64,000 nucleotides of DNA from Peribacillus simplex (GCF_001542915.1 NZ_LNNH01000059.1:1-64000), one strand, 5' to 3'. Shown: positions 17,556-32,094, numbered from the stretch's first letter. The notes: generated by a model from the letters alone, not told the origin. Program-made: numbers and translations.

Positions 17556-18658
17556 AAAGACAGTTAATCTTAGAAGACGGAACGATTTTCCTTGGGGAAG
17601 CATTCGGCGGGGACGTAGAAAAAATCGGTGAGGTCGTTTTTAATACAGGGATGACAGGATATCAAGAAATCCTTTCCGATCCATCATATTGTGGCCAAAT
17701 CGTCACACTTACGTATCCATTGATTGGAAACTATGGAATTAATCGGGATGATTTTGAATCAATCAACCCTGCTATCGCTGGGTTTGTCGTTAAAGAAACG
17801 GCAGATCATCCGTCCAACTGGCGCAGCCAATCATCTCTTGATGAATATTTGAAAATGAAGAACATACCCGGAATAAGCGGTATCGATACAAGGAAGCTGA
17901 CAAGGATCATCAGGAAATCTGGTGCCCTGAAAGGTGCGATCTGCAACATCGGCAAAGATGCTGAAGAAGTTATCTCACAACTGAAGGCAACGGTGATTCC
18001 AACCAATCAGGTGAAACAGGTTTCTACGAAAGCACCGTATTCAAGTCCAGGCAGGGGTCCCCGGGTCGTCCTCGTGGACTATGGAATGAAGCATGGAATT
18101 TTGCGTGAGCTGACCAAGCGCGGCTGTGATGTAGTGGTCGTACCATACAACGTCACGGCTGAGCAAGTGTTGCAATATCATCCGGACGGCGTGATGCTTT
18201 CTAACGGACCTGGAGATCCGAAAAGCGTTCATGAGGCGCTTGAAATGATACGCACCATCCAAACAAAAGTGCCATTATTCGGAATCTGTTTGGGACATCA
18301 ACTTTTCGCCCTTGCAAATGGAGCAGATACGGAAAAGTTAAAATTCGGCCATCGAGGATCAAACCATCCTGTAAAGGAACTTCGCACCGGGAAGGTATCC
18401 ATCACTTCTCAAAATCATGGTTATACGGTCGAACCGCTTTCCATCGAACAGACGGAGCTTATTGTGACCCATACGGCGTTGAATGACGATACGATTGAAG
18501 GACTGCGCCATAAAAAATATCCAGCCTTCACGGTACAATACCATCCTGAAGCTTCACCTGGACCGGAAGACGCCAACTACTTATTCAATGAATTCTTACA
18601 AATGATCGAGACTGCAACCACCAAGGGGGAAGAAACATGCCAAAACGCAATGATATAA
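17552..18658 (+). CDS. pyrAA: Carbamoyl-phosphate synthase (pyrimidine-specific), small chain
   Basis: Glutaminase subunit feeding ammonia to PyrAB. From ATG 17552 it has 368 residues; the upstream TTG/GTG extension is not conserved. It has the CPSase small-chain N-domain ([20 protein letters not shown]). The class I amidotransferase triad is visible as Cys in [14 protein letters not shown] and His/Glu in [11 protein letters not shown]. The start overlaps the pyrC stop (ATGA), and it overlaps pyrAB by 22 bp. Confidence 0.97.
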   Translation: MKRQLILEDGTIFLGEAFGGDVEKIGEVVFNTGMTGYQEILSDPSYCGQIVTLTYPLIGNYGINRDDFESINPAIAGFVVKETADHPSNWRSQSSLDEYLKMKNIPGISGIDTRKLTRIIRKSGALKGAICNIGKDAEEVISQLKATVIPTNQVKQVSTKAPYSSPGRGPRVVLVDYGMKHGILRELTKRGCDVVVVPYNVTAEQVLQYHPDGVMLSNGPGDPKSVHEALEMIRTIQTKVPLFGICLGHQLFALANGADTEKLKFGHRGSNHPVKELRTGKVSITSQNHGYTVEPLSIEQTELIVTHTALNDDTIEGLRHKKYPAFTVQYHPEASPGPEDANYLFNEFLQMIETATTKGEETCQNAMI

Positions 18659-21600
18659 AAAGCATCCTAGTGATCGGGTCAGGTCCGATCGTCATCGGCC
18701 AGGCAGCCGAATTCGATTATGCCGGAACCCAAGCATGCATGGCCTTGAAAGAGGAAGGCTACCGAGTAATCCTGATTAACTCTAACCCTGCTACCATCAT
18801 GACAGACAGTGAAATGGCCGATGCGGTTTATATCGAACCGATCACATTGGAATTTGTCAGCAAAATCATTCGTAAAGAGCGTCCTGATGCACTGTTGCCT
18901 ACACTTGGCGGTCAGACTGGGCTGAATATGGCCGTTGAATTGTCCGAAGCGGGAATTCTGGAAGAATGTAATGTGCAGATCCTTGGGACGAAACTTTCCG
19001 CGATTCAGCAAGCGGAAGATAGAGATCTTTTCCGTACCCTCATGAACGATCTTGGGGAGCCCGTTCCTGACAGTGATATCATTCATAACCTGGAAGAGGC
19101 TTACACATTCGTGGAGCGGGTCGGATATCCGGTCATCGTCCGCCCGGCCTTCACGCTTGGCGGAACGGGCGGCGGAATTTGCGATGACGAGGAGCAACTG
19201 ATCGAGATCGTGGAGGGCGGCCTGAAAAGCAGTCCCGTCCACCAATGTCTGCTCGAAAAAAGCATTGCCGGTTTCAAAGAGGTGGAATATGAAGTGATGC
19301 GTGATTCGAACGATAATGCCATTGTCGTTTGTAATATGGAAAACTTCGACCCTGTCGGCGTCCATACAGGAGATTCTATCGTTGCGGCACCAAGCCAAAC
19401 GTTAAGTGACAGAGAGTATCAAATGCTCAGAAATACATCCTTGAAAATTATCCGTGCCCTGAAAATTGAAGGAGGATGCAATGTTCAACTAGCCTTGGAT
19501 CCGGATAGCTACCAATATTACGTCATTGAAGTGAACCCGAGGGTGAGCCGTTCGTCAGCACTTGCTTCAAAGGCAACTGGATATCCGATTGCCAAGCTTG
19601 CAGCAAAAATCGCGGTTGGCTTGACGCTTGATGAAATGATGAACCCGGTCACAGGCAAAACCTATGCGAGCTTTGAACCGGCCCTGGACTATGTTGTAAC
19701 GAAAATCCCGCGCTGGCCATTCGATAAGTTCGAAAGTGCCAACCGGAGGCTCGGTACGCAAATGAAGGCGACGGGGGAAGTCATGGCAATCGGCCGTACC
19801 TTCGAAGAATCGATCCTGAAAGCTGTTCGTTCCCTTGAAGCCGGCATATACCATCTTGAATTGAATGACGAGTTTGGGGATGAAAAAATAGAGAAACGGA
19901 TCCGTAAAGCGGGAGATGAGCGGTTATTCTATATCGGCGAAGCTTTAAGAAGGGGAAAAACGATCGAAACCATTCATGAATGGAGCCAAATCGATTTATT
20001 CTTCCTCCATAAGCTGAAAAAGATCATTGACTTTGAAAAGGAACTGCTGGAACATTCCTTTGAATGTGAAGTTCTGCAAAAAGCTAAAGAACTTGGTTTT
20101 TCTGACAAAACGATTGCAGAAATATGGAAAGTTCCCGAAATCGAAGTCTATGAATTTCGGAAACAACAAGGAATCATCCCTGTTTACAAAATGGTCGATA
20201 CTTGTGCGGCGGAATTTGAATCGGAAACACCTTATTTCTATGGAACATATGAAGATGAAAATGAATCCATCGTGACCGATAAGAAAAGCGTCATTGTCCT
20301 GGGGTCAGGTCCCATCCGGATCGGCCAAGGCGTGGAATTTGATTATGCGACTGTACATTCGGTCTGGGCCATCAAAGAAGCGGGCTATGAAGCGATCATC
20401 ATCAACAATAATCCGGAAACAGTTTCAACGGATTTCAGCATCTCCGATAAACTTTATTTCGAACCTTTGACACTGGAAGATGTCATGCATGTCATCGATT
20501 TGGAAAAACCGGAAGGGGTCATCGTCCAGTTCGGAGGACAAACGGCAATCAACCTCGCGGAGGGCTTGGTTGAAAGAGGCGTGAAAATCCTTGGCACTTC
20601 ATTGGAAGACCTCGACAGGGCGGAAAACCGCAATAAATTCGAGAGGGCCCTGCAGGATTTAGGCATCCCGCAGCCAAAGGGAAAAACGGCTACATCTGTT
20701 GACGAAGCGATCGTCATTGCGGAAGATATCGGTTATCCGGTTTTGGTCAGACCTTCATATGTACTGGGCGGAAGAGCGATGGAAATCGTCTATAAACAAG
20801 AAGAATTGCTGCATTATATGAAAAATGCCGTGAAGATCAACCCGGATCATCCGGTGCTTATAGACCGATACTTGACGGGTAAAGAAGTTGAAGTCGACGG
20901 AATATCCGATGGCAAAACGGTCGTCATCCCAGGAATCATGGAGCATATCGAGCGTGCGGGCGTCCACTCAGGTGATTCGATTGCCGTCTATCCGCCCCAG
21001 AATTTAACGGAGAAACAGAAACAAGTGATCATCGACTACACGACAAGACTGGCAAAAGGCTTGAATATAATTGGTCTCTTGAACATTCAATATGTCATCA
21101 GCAACGAGGAAGTATATGTCATTGAAGTGAATCCGCGCTCAAGCAGGACCGTTCCATTCTTGAGTAAAATTACGAATGTGCCGATGGCTAACTTAGCCAC
21201 TAAAGTGATCCTTGGCCACTCGCTTGAAATCCAAGGTTACAAATCCGGATTAGTGCCGGAACAATCCGGGGTTTATGTGAAAGTGCCGGTCTTCTCCTTT
21301 GCTAAATTAAGAGGTGTGGACATTTCACTCGGACCTGAAATGAAATCGACCGGTGAAGTGATGGGGAAAGATAGCACCCTTGAAAAGGCTTTATATAAAG
21401 GGCTGGTCGCTTCCGGATTCAAAATAAAAGGGCATGGTTCGGTCTTATTGACGATATCGGATAAGGATAAGCAAGAAGCACTGCTGTTGGCAAGACGGTT
21501 CCATAATATCGGGTTCAAGCTAATCGCCACAAGCGGAACTGCGGCCCTATTGAAGCAATCGGGCATCCCGACTGCGATTGTCGGTAAAATCGGCGAAGAA

Positions 21601-21839
21601 GGCAGAAACCTGCTCGATGTCATCAGGAACGGAGAAGCGCAATTCGTCATTAATACACTGACAAAAGGAAAGCAGCCTGCACGTGATGGATTCCGGATCC
21701 GCCGTGAATCGGTTGAAAATGGAGTGACGTGCCTAACATCTCTCGACACGGCAGAAGCGATTTTAAGAGTGATAGAATCGATGACCTTCTCTGCCGAAGC
21801 TATGGGGAAAATGGAAAAAAGTCGTGAGGTGAGCTATAT

Positions 21840-21843
<4 letters not shown>
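18637..21843 (+). CDS. pyrAB: Carbamoyl-phosphate synthase (pyrimidine-specific), large chain
   Basis: Synthetase subunit of 1068 residues with two homologous ATP-grasp halves. Each begins with the same signature ([20 protein letters not shown] near residue 10 and [17 protein letters not shown] near 555). Each has a carboxylate-rich EVNPR motif ([36 protein letters not shown]). The C-terminal MGS-like allosteric domain starts around residue 930. The ribosome binding site AAGGGGGAAG lies in pyrAA. Confidence 0.97.
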
Positions 21844-24238
<2,395 letters not shown>

Positions 24239-24245
<7 letters not shown>

Positions 24246-24874
24246 ACGAAACGATAGCCGAACATCTATTGGAAATAAAAGCAGTGTACCTGCAGCCAAA
24301 TGATCCATTCACTTGGGCATCAGGTATTCAATCACCGATTTATTGCGACAACCGCTTAACCCTTTCTTACCCGAAGGTACGCACGGTAATTGCGGAAGGC
24401 TTGAAGGAATTGATTGAGCAGCATTTCCCTGAAGCCGAGCTGATTGCAGGCACCGCTACTGCCGGCATCCCGCATGCAGCCTGGGTGAGCGACAAATTAA
24501 ACGCTCCGATGTGCTATGTTCGCTCTAAAGCGAAGGAGCATGGAAAGGGCAATCAAATTGAAGGCAGAGCCGTTCCGGGACAAAAAGTGGTGGTTGTGGA
24601 AGATTTAATTTCAACCGGCGGCAGTGTAATTACGGCTGTTAACGCGCTTAAAGAAGCTGGATGTGATGTTCTTGGAGTCGTTTCGATCTTTACGTACGAA
24701 TTGGAAAAGGGAAAAGAAAAGTTCAGTGCTGAAGGCATCACAAATCATTCCTTGAGCGACTATTCAACCTTGATCAAGGTCGCTAATGAAAAAGGATACA
24801 TCACTGCGGAAGAATTGGAAAAGCTTAAAAAGTGGCGCGAGAATCCGGCAGATACAGCTTGGATTTCAGCATGA
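24239..24874 (+). CDS. pyrE: Orotate phosphoribosyltransferase
   Basis: Adds PRPP to orotate to form OMP. ATG 24239 follows GGGAGGGA and gives 211 residues. Conserved [33 protein letters not shown], the flexible loop [15 protein letters not shown] and the PRPP motif [14 protein letters not shown] are visible. Last gene of the pyr operon, followed directly by a terminator. Confidence 0.97.
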
Positions 24875-24922
24875 AAATAGAGATGGCCCAAACATATCAA
24901 TTGGGCCACCTCTATTTTTTTT
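24875..24922. terminator. Bidirectional terminator between pyrE and rqcH
   Basis: AAATAGAGATGGCCCAA pairs with TTGGGCCACCTCTATTT (one bulge) around a short loop, with an A-rich 5' side and eight T residues on the 3' side. It serves the converging pyrE (+) and rqcH (-) transcripts. Confidence 0.92.
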
Positions 24923-26642
24923 AGGCTTTTACCGCTTCCTTTAAGCGAATGACGGTATCGGCATCCGGTGTAATATATACGGTCTGCTGCTGGTCATAGA
25001 TAACGAAGCCTGGCTTGGACCCGTTCGGTTTCTTTACATGGCGGACTTGTGTAAAGTCAACGGGAACGGAGCTCGATTGCTTGGCTTTACTGAAAAATGC
25101 TGCCAACACGGCTGCCTCTTTTATCGTTTCTTCGCTCGGTGATTCATTTCGGATCACGACATGTGATCCAGGGATGTCTTTCGTATGAAGCCAGATTTCG
25201 TCCCGGCGTGCAAATTTATTCGTTAAATAGTCATTTTGTTTATTATTCTTTCCGACAAAAATGAGATCCCCATCGGTAGCATAATAGGTTTCAAGCTGCG
25301 GTTTGGCATTGGCGGGTTTTTTCATGCCTTTTTTCTTTTTTTGGCGGATGTAGCCTTCTTCCTGAAGCTCTTCGCGTATTTCCTCTATATCCCGGGGCGA
25401 AGCTGATTGAAGCTGCTGGTGCAAGGCCTCGAAGTAGGATAATTCCAATTTTGTCTTTTCGATTTGTTCTTGGACCACTCCGACCGCATTTTTGGACTTT
25501 TGGTATTTGGAGAAGTACTTTTGCGCATTATCGGATGGATTTTTTAACGGGTCAAGCGGAATCGTTATCGTACCTTGCCCCTCATCATAATAATTGACGA
25601 CTTCAATCTCCTTCATGCCTTTTTTCATTTGATAAAGATTAGCTGTAAGCAGCTCACCGAATAATTGATACTGTTCCCCGCGTTCCGTATCTTTCAACGT
25701 ACGCTCGAGCTTCCCGATTTTTTTTGAATTCTTTTCTATTTCGTTGGAAATGAAACGTTCCACATCCTGGCTCTTCTGCTTAACCCGATCTCGTTCGGCC
25801 TTGCCGAAGTAATATCTGTCTAGCATTTCGCTTAATGAAGGGAACGACCGTTGTGTTTCACCCAGGTGTTCAAGTGGAAGCATATAAAAAACTTCTTTAT
25901 TTCCGTCTTGTTTAATCGTCGGAGTATATTTTTGTACCGATATCTCTTTGATTAGGCTTGAAAAAGCGGCAGGAAGGGTGGTGCTGTTTGCCAATCCAGC
26001 CCGGTAGACGGCTTCCTTGGCTACTAAAGGTGATATTCCTGAAAAGCTGGCGACAAGCTGTCGGTCAAGTCTTCCTGCATTGAAATCCAGGTTTTTCCTG
26101 ATATCTTCCTCGGTGGCCTCGAAGGGATTAACCTTCTCCTGGGCAGGAGGGACCTTATATTCCTGGCCTGGCAATATGGCTCTGTAACTGTTCACGGCGT
26201 ATGAGACATGCTTAATGCTGTCCAATATCATGTTCCGTTCTTTATCGACTAGCACAATGTTGCTGTGCCGGCCCATGATTTCAATGATTAATTGCTTTTG
26301 GGAGACATCCCCCAGTTCATTGCGGCCCTTCACCTCCAATATAATCATCCGATCGAGTTCATATTGATAAATATCTTCTATTGTATAACCTTCGAGATGT
26401 TTTCGAAGAAGCATGCAGAACATGGGTGCCTCTTTTGGATTTTCATAACTTTCTTCCGTCAATTGCACTCTTGAATAGCTTGGATGTGCTGATAAGAGGA
26501 GCTTATGGTTCTTCCCTCCTGCACGAACCACCAATATCACTTCATTTTTGTATGGTTGATGTACCTTGTTGATCCGACCGCCTTTTAATATAGAAGCGAT
26601 TTCTTCGGTCATCGCTTTTGTAAATAATCCATCGAATGACAT
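24921..26642 (-). CDS. rqcH: Ribosome quality control protein RqcH (NFACT/FpbA family)
   Basis: Bacterial Rqc2/NEMF homologue that binds stalled 50S subunits and recruits tRNA-Ala to add C-terminal alanine tails, marking the chain for ClpXP. The 573 residues show NFACT-N (1-~270) with the tRNA-recruiting Asp97-Arg98 pair (YELDRMII). Helix-hairpin-helix and coiled-coil segments follow (~280-430). The NFACT-R (DUF814) domain includes [20 protein letters not shown] near 490. It is transcribed alone from the minus strand. YlmH, a second factor of this pathway, is encoded at 6304-7077. Confidence 0.95.
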   Translation of the reverse strand: MSFDGLFTKAMTEEIASILKGGRINKVHQPYKNEVILVVRAGGKNHKLLLSAHPSYSRVQLTEESYENPKEAPMFCMLLRKHLEGYTIEDIYQYELDRMIILEVKGRNELGDVSQKQLIIEIMGRHSNIVLVDKERNMILDSIKHVSYAVNSYRAILPGQEYKVPPAQEKVNPFEATEEDIRKNLDFNAGRLDRQLVASFSGISPLVAKEAVYRAGLANSTTLPAAFSSLIKEISVQKYTPTIKQDGNKEVFYMLPLEHLGETQRSFPSLSEMLDRYYFGKAERDRVKQKSQDVERFISNEIEKNSKKIGKLERTLKDTERGEQYQLFGELLTANLYQMKKGMKEIEVVNYYDEGQGTITIPLDPLKNPSDNAQKYFSKYQKSKNAVGVVQEQIEKTKLELSYFEALHQQLQSASPRDIEEIREELQEEGYIRQKKKKGMKKPANAKPQLETYYATDGDLIFVGKNNKQNDYLTNKFARRDEIWLHTKDIPGSHVVIRNESPSEETIKEAAVLAAFFSKAKQSSSVPVDFTQVRHVKKPNGSKPGFVIYDQQQTVYITPDADTVIRLKEAVKA

Positions 26643-27008
26643 TCTATTTTTACTTCCTTTACATAAGATTTTCTATGATACTCCATTCTTCGAAGACACG
26701 TTAGTCATGATTCGAGAATGTTCTCATTCATGATGATTGATTGACGCATAAACTGGAGCTGGCCGATTTACTATCACCTGTTAACCGGCAGGGTCCTATA
26801 AGCAATGTTCAATTTGGGAGCGTTCTTCTTTCCGCAATTCTGTTTAATTATAGCATTATTTTGGACGAGTCTGAATAATCATGGAAGAAGAGCAGGTTGT
26901 TTTATGTATCGATAAGCGGGCAGGTGTTGGGTGAGTAAAGCAAAAGCGCCTGTTTAAGATGTATACAGGGGCCTATTTCATTCTACTCAAAGGGATGTGT
27001 GATACTTG
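26643..27008. other. Divergent intergenic region rqcH / Ca2+-ATPase
   Basis: It holds the rqcH promoter (26847-26875, minus) and therefore about 200 bases of untranslated rqcH leader, which is long for a housekeeping gene. The B. subtilis sulfate-assimilation operon (cysH and following) that separates pyrE from yloA is absent. No gene and no recognised riboswitch is seen. A clear promoter for the ATPase gene was not found. Confidence 0.5.
26847..26875 (-). promoter_or_regulatory. rqcH promoter
   Basis: On the minus strand, TTCAGA (26875-26870), 17 bp and TGC-TATAAT (-10 at 26852-26847) form an extended -10 promoter. The -10 lies about 205 bp upstream of the rqcH start. Confidence 0.6.
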
Positions 27009-29687
27009 ATGGAGTTTAAGGAAATGAACAATCAAGAAATGGAAAAAGCGCTTCAAACAAACGTTACACACGGTTTGGACGATGATGAAGTAAAGGACAG
27101 GCTGCAGAAGCATGGGTTCAACGAATTGAAGGAAGGTGAAAAGCAGTCAGCCATACTTTTATTTTTTGCTCAATTCAAGGATTTCATGGTCATCGTATTA
27201 CTAGCCGCGACTTTAGTATCCGGGATATTGGGTGAATATATTGATGCGATTGCCATCATGGCGATTGTTTTTTTAAATGGATTACTTGGTTTCTTTCAAG
27301 AACGAAAGGCTGAAAAATCACTCGATGCGCTGAAGGAAATGGCAGCTCCGCAAGTGAATGTACTTAGGGATGGCCGGTGGTTGAAGGTCCCTTCACGAGA
27401 GGTGGTCGTGGGGGATATCCTGAAATTTTCAAGCGGTGACAGGATAGGGGCCGATTTGCGGATCGTCGACCATTCAAGCCTTGAAATCGAAGAATCGGCA
27501 CTTACAGGCGAATCGCTTCCAGCCGTTAAATGTTCCGATCCATTGATGAATGAGGTCGAAGGGATCGGCGATCAGGAAAATATGGCTTTTATGGGTACGA
27601 TGGTCACAAGAGGGAATGGTGTGGGAATCGTCATCGCGACGGGAATGAACACGGCAATGGGGAAGATTGCCGACTTGCTGCAGACTGCAGAAACAAAAGA
27701 AACACCTCTGCAACGGCGGCTGGAGCAGCTAGGGAAAATATTGATCATCACCGCCTTGATATTGACGGTCATTGTCGTCCTGACCGGCGTCATTCAAGGG
27801 CATGACCTTTATACGATGTTTTTAGCCGGTGTATCCCTTGCGGTTGCCGCGATTCCGGAAGGTTTGCCTGCCATCGTGACTGTCGCCTTGTCCTTGGGCG
27901 TCCAGCGCATGATCAAACAAAAAGCGATTGTCCGCAAGCTTCCTGCTGTTGAAACGCTTGGATGCGCTACCGTGATTTGCTCAGATAAGACGGGTACACT
28001 TACGCAAAACAAGATGACGGTTACGAAAGTTTGGAGCGGGGGGAAAACATGGGATGTCACAGGCACTGGATATAATCCGGTCGGTGAGTTTTCCTTGAGG
28101 GGGGTTGCGGTTGCACCGAAAAACCATAATGCCCTGCTTCAGATCATTACGTTCGGGATGCTCTGTAACAAGGCCGAGTTAAATGAGAAGGGAAAACAAC
28201 ATGTACTGGACGGAGATCCGACAGAAGGGGCCATGTTGGTCGCGGCGATGAAAGCGGGCTTGACGAGGGAGCACCTTGCCAAAAGGTTTACGATCGTGAA
28301 GGAGTTTCCCTTCGACTCAAGCCGCAAAATGATGAGTGTGATCGTCAAGGATGAAAAAGATAATCATTTCGTCATCGTTAAAGGGGCCCCTGATGTATTG
28401 ATCGCCCAGTGTGATACGATTCTGTGGGAAGACAGATCGGAAATATTGAATCGCGAAAGTAAGGCAAGGGTACAGCAGGATATGAATGAGCTTGCTTCAC
28501 AGGCACTTCGGATGATTGCTGTCGGTTATAAACCCCTTCCGAAAGGAACGATTCTTCTTCACGAAACGGAAGCTGAGCGTAATTTGACCTTCATGGGACT
28601 TCAAGGCATGATCGATCCGCCGCGTCCGGAAGTGAAGCTGGCTGTCAAGGAATGCCGGGATGCCGGAATAAAAACCGTCATGATTACTGGCGATCATGTC
28701 ATCACCGCAAAGGCAATAGCTAAAGAACTTGGCATCTTAAAAGGAAAAGACCTTGTACTTGAAGGGCGGCAATTGGCTGACATGGAAGTAGGGGAACTTG
28801 AAGAAATAGTTGAAAGTGTTTCGGTATTTGCCCGTGTTTCCCCTGAACATAAATTGAAAATCGTAAAGGCCCTCCAAAATAAAGGACATGTCGTAGCGAT
28901 GACTGGTGATGGCGTCAATGATGCCCCTGCGATAAAATCTGCGGATATTGGCATATCGATGGGCATTACCGGGACGGATGTTGCCAAGGAGGCATCCTCC
29001 CTGATATTGGTCGATGATAATTTTGCAACGATTAAATCTGCAATCAATGAAGGCCGGAACATATATGAAAACATCAGGAAGTTCATCCGCTATCTGCTTG
29101 CTTCCAATGTCGGGGAAATTTTGGTCATGTTTTTTGCGATGTTATGTGCCTTGCCCCTTCCGTTGATTCCGATCCAAATCTTGTTCGTGAATCTTGTTAC
29201 CGACGGGCTTCCTGCCATGGCATTGGGCCTCGATTCGGCTGAAGAAGATGTCATGAAACGAAACCCGCGAAATGCCAACGAGGGCGTTTTTGGCAGAGGG
29301 CTTGGCTGGAAGATCATCTCGCGCGGTTTCCTGATAGGGATATCAACGCTGATCGCCTTTTATGTCGTATATCGGGCAAACCCCGAAAACCTGGCATATG
29401 CACAAACGATTGCGTTCGCTACCCTGGTTCTTGCCCAGCTCATACATGTTTTTGATTGCAGGAGTGAACGGTCGATCTTCTCTAGAAACCCGTTCGGTAA
29501 CATGTACCTGGTTGGGGCGGTCCTGTCTTCGTTGTTATTGATGCTTGCAGTCATGTATGTAGAGCCATTGCAAACGATCTTCCACACAGTGCCTATTTCA
29601 GGAAGGGATTGGCTATTGGTGATAGGAATGGCTTCCATCCCAACTTTTTTATTGGCCGGAACCTTTTTAGCAAGAAAAGCACAGTGA
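27009..29687 (+). CDS. yloB: P-type Ca2+-transporting ATPase (YloB-like)
   Basis: Type IIA P-type ATPase (SERCA-like) of 892 residues, probably exporting Ca2+. Motifs in order: actuator TGES (EIEESALTGESLP, ~165), VAAIPEGLPAIV in TM4 with the ion-site Glu, phosphorylation loop CSDKTGTLTQNKMT (Asp ~328), nucleotide-binding KGAPDVL, hinge TGDGVNDAPAIK (~637). About ten membrane segments are visible. ATG 27009 is one codon after an in-frame TTG and aligns with the B. subtilis YloB N-terminus. B. subtilis YloB is linked to sporulation and spore germination by literature. Confidence 0.94.
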   Translation: MEFKEMNNQEMEKALQTNVTHGLDDDEVKDRLQKHGFNELKEGEKQSAILLFFAQFKDFMVIVLLAATLVSGILGEYIDAIAIMAIVFLNGLLGFFQERKAEKSLDALKEMAAPQVNVLRDGRWLKVPSREVVVGDILKFSSGDRIGADLRIVDHSSLEIEESALTGESLPAVKCSDPLMNEVEGIGDQENMAFMGTMVTRGNGVGIVIATGMNTAMGKIADLLQTAETKETPLQRRLEQLGKILIITALILTVIVVLTGVIQGHDLYTMFLAGVSLAVAAIPEGLPAIVTVALSLGVQRMIKQKAIVRKLPAVETLGCATVICSDKTGTLTQNKMTVTKVWSGGKTWDVTGTGYNPVGEFSLRGVAVAPKNHNALLQIITFGMLCNKAELNEKGKQHVLDGDPTEGAMLVAAMKAGLTREHLAKRFTIVKEFPFDSSRKMMSVIVKDEKDNHFVIVKGAPDVLIAQCDTILWEDRSEILNRESKARVQQDMNELASQALRMIAVGYKPLPKGTILLHETEAERNLTFMGLQGMIDPPRPEVKLAVKECRDAGIKTVMITGDHVITAKAIAKELGILKGKDLVLEGRQLADMEVGELEEIVESVSVFARVSPEHKLKIVKALQNKGHVVAMTGDGVNDAPAIKSADIGISMGITGTDVAKEASSLILVDDNFATIKSAINEGRNIYENIRKFIRYLLASNVGEILVMFFAMLCALPLPLIPIQILFVNLVTDGLPAMALGLDSAEEDVMKRNPRNANEGVFGRGLGWKIISRGFLIGISTLIAFYVVYRANPENLAYAQTIAFATLVLAQLIHVFDCRSERSIFSRNPFGNMYLVGAVLSSLLLMLAVMYVEPLQTIFHTVPISGRDWLLVIGMASIPTFLLAGTFLARKAQ

Positions 29688-29704
29688 AATATGTTATAAT
29701 CTTT

Positions 29705-29737
29705 AAGGCGGTAGAGTCTTGCTCTATTGCCTTTTTA
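29705..29737 (+). terminator. Terminator after the Ca2+-ATPase gene
   Basis: AAGGCGGTAGAG and CTCTATTGCCTT pair (one G-U) around a short loop, followed by TTTTATTTTTT. It lies 18 bp after the stop codon. Confidence 0.8.
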
Positions 29738-29842
29738 TTTTTTGTAGTCTATTATTTATAAGCTAAACTGATGATGCAGCAGTTGATATATAATCAAACT
29801 AATCGCGAAATTACTACAATATGCTTGATAGGAAGTGGAACC

Positions 29843-30718
29843 ATGGTTACCAGCATGACGGGCTATGGAAGAGAAGAATCGGGAAACGGACAGGTCAAGG
29901 TCTTTGCCGAGATAAAGACGGTGAATCATCGCTTTTGTGAATATACGATTAGAATGCCGCGCCAGCTTTTGATTTTGGAAGAAAAAGTTAAGAAAAAGGC
30001 GAATCAATACATAAGAAGGGGACGGGTGGAAATCTTCATTACAGTGGAAGGTGAGAGCCTCGTTTCCAAAAAAGTGAAGGTCGATTGGGATCTTGCCGAT
30101 CAGTATGTAGATTTGATGGCCAAGGTCAAGGACACATACAAACTGGAAAGCTCCATTACATTACAGGATATGCTTCAGCTTGAATCGATTTTCATGACGG
30201 AAGAAGTGCCTATGGTCCCTCATGATTTGGAAGCTTCATTATTGAAGGCTGTTTCGGGAGCCTTGGATAACCTGAAAACAATGCGGGCACACGAAGGGCA
30301 GGAGCTGGCCGTGGACATGGTCAACCAGCTTAATAGGTTTCGAGAAATTATCGCAGGCGTCAAAAACCATGCGCCTAGAGTCGTCGAGAAATACAAAGCC
30401 CGCTTGGAAACCAAATTGGCCGATTTAACGGATGGGCTGATTGAGGATAGCAGAATTGTGACAGAAGCGGCCATTTTCGCTGATAGATGTGATATAAATG
30501 AAGAGCTTACGAGGCTTGAAAGCCATGTCCAGCAATTTTCAGCAACGCTTTCAGAGAATGAGCCTATCGGCCGGAAATTGGACTTCCTTGTCCAGGAAAT
30601 GAATAGGGAAGTCAATACAATCGGATCGAAGGCTAATGATTCCTTAATTACCAAAGATGTGGTGGAAATGAAAAGCCTGCTTGAAAAATTAAAGGAACAG
30701 GTTCAAAATATCGAGTAG
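29843..30718 (+). CDS. yloC: YicC/YloC family endoribonuclease
   Basis: Member of the YicC family, recently characterised as endoribonucleases; the B. subtilis relative is YloC. ATG 29843 after GGAAGTGG gives 291 residues, the B. subtilis length; the ORF from 29771 has an unsupported extension. Conserved: SMTGYGR at the N-terminus, VNHRFCEYTIRMPRQL, RRGRVEIFITVE and the C-terminal acidic/His-poor DUF1732 part DFLVQEMNREVNTIGSKAND. It lies upstream of remA and gmk, the usual order. Confidence 0.93.
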   Translation: MVTSMTGYGREESGNGQVKVFAEIKTVNHRFCEYTIRMPRQLLILEEKVKKKANQYIRRGRVEIFITVEGESLVSKKVKVDWDLADQYVDLMAKVKDTYKLESSITLQDMLQLESIFMTEEVPMVPHDLEASLLKAVSGALDNLKTMRAHEGQELAVDMVNQLNRFREIIAGVKNHAPRVVEKYKARLETKLADLTDGLIEDSRIVTEAAIFADRCDINEELTRLESHVQQFSATLSENEPIGRKLDFLVQEMNREVNTIGSKANDSLITKDVVEMKSLLEKLKEQVQNIE

Positions 30719-30772
30719 TCGGTTTATGATGAACGTAAAAAGGTGACAATAGAATATGAATGGGGGACAAAA

Positions 30773-31036
30773 ATGTCAATTAAGCTCATTAATATTGGAT
30801 TTGGGAATATCGTATCCGCAAACCGGATCGTATCCATCGTGAGTCCTGAATCGGCTCCGATTAAAAGGATCATCCAAGATGCCCGGGATCGCGGATCCTT
30901 AATAGATGCTACATACGGAAGAAGAACCAGGGCCGTTATAATTACAGACAGCGACCATGTCATCTTATCTGCCGTTCAACCGGAAACGGTTGCTGCACGG
31001 CTGCAAGATAAAGATGACAGCGTGGAAGAGGGGTAA
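30773..31036 (+). CDS. remA: Extracellular matrix regulator RemA
   Basis: Small DNA-binding protein that forms octameric rings and activates biofilm matrix operons (eps, tapA) and osmoprotection genes in B. subtilis. ATG 30773 after TGGGGGAC gives 87 residues that match RemA nearly throughout ([57 protein letters not shown]). It precedes gmk by 10 bp. Confidence 0.95.
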   Translation: MSIKLINIGFGNIVSANRIVSIVSPESAPIKRIIQDARDRGSLIDATYGRRTRAVIITDSDHVILSAVQPETVAARLQDKDDSVEEG

Positions 31037-31040
31037 CTGA

Positions 31041-31661
<621 letters not shown>

Positions 31662-31664
31662 ACT

Positions 31665-31871
31665 ATGTTATATCCATCAATTGATTCCCTATTATTGAAA
31701 ATCGATTCTAAATACTCGCTTGTATCTGTGGCAGCTAAACGTGCCCGGGAAATGCAAATTAAAGATAATTGCCTCATCACCAAACCGGTCTCCCATAAAG
31801 CGGTGGGCCGTGCCCTTGAAGAAATTCATTCTGGCAAATTGACCTACGATAATTCTTACGAGGAAAACTAA
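31665..31871 (+). CDS. rpoZ: DNA-directed RNA polymerase subunit omega
   Basis: Small accessory RNA polymerase subunit that stabilises beta'. The 68 residues show the omega pattern [29 protein letters not shown] and [15 protein letters not shown]. The ribosome binding site GGAGGCGG lies 8 bases before ATG 31665. A structured inverted repeat follows the gene. Confidence 0.96.
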   Translation: MLYPSIDSLLLKIDSKYSLVSVAAKRAREMQIKDNCLITKPVSHKAVGRALEEIHSGKLTYDNSYEEN

Positions 31872-31898
31872 GCGAGAACACATAAGCTTGACCTATCG

Positions 31899-31981
31899 GG
31901 TCTGACACCCTAAAGCAAACAGGATGCGTTACATTTTTGAAAGTTGCTTCCTTCCTGCGGCCAAGGTGTCAGGCCTGTTTG
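31899..31981. repeat. Interlocking inverted repeats after rpoZ
   Basis: GGTCTGACACC (31899-31909) can pair with GGTGTCAGGCC (31965-31975, one G-U). CAAACAGG (31916-31923) can pair with CCTGTTTG (31974-31981). The two pairings share bases 31974-31975 and cross, so they are mutually exclusive or form a pseudoknot. The T-rich tail TTTGTTTTGATTTT suggests a terminator for gmk-rpoZ. The GGTGTCAGGC core resembles a repeat common in Bacillus genomes. Confidence 0.55.
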
Positions 31982-32094
31982 TTTTGATTTTCAAGATGGG
32001 GAAAACCCTATATTAATTGCGCATATCAAATGATTTTTCTACAGTTTTCCTTCATAATTAAGAAATCTAGAATGTATAGTTAGGGGAAATTTGC

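Noticed and set aside
18679..19398. 239-codon minus-strand ORF opposite pyrAB
   Set aside because: Antisense shadow of a conserved gene; no ribosome binding site and low-quality composition.
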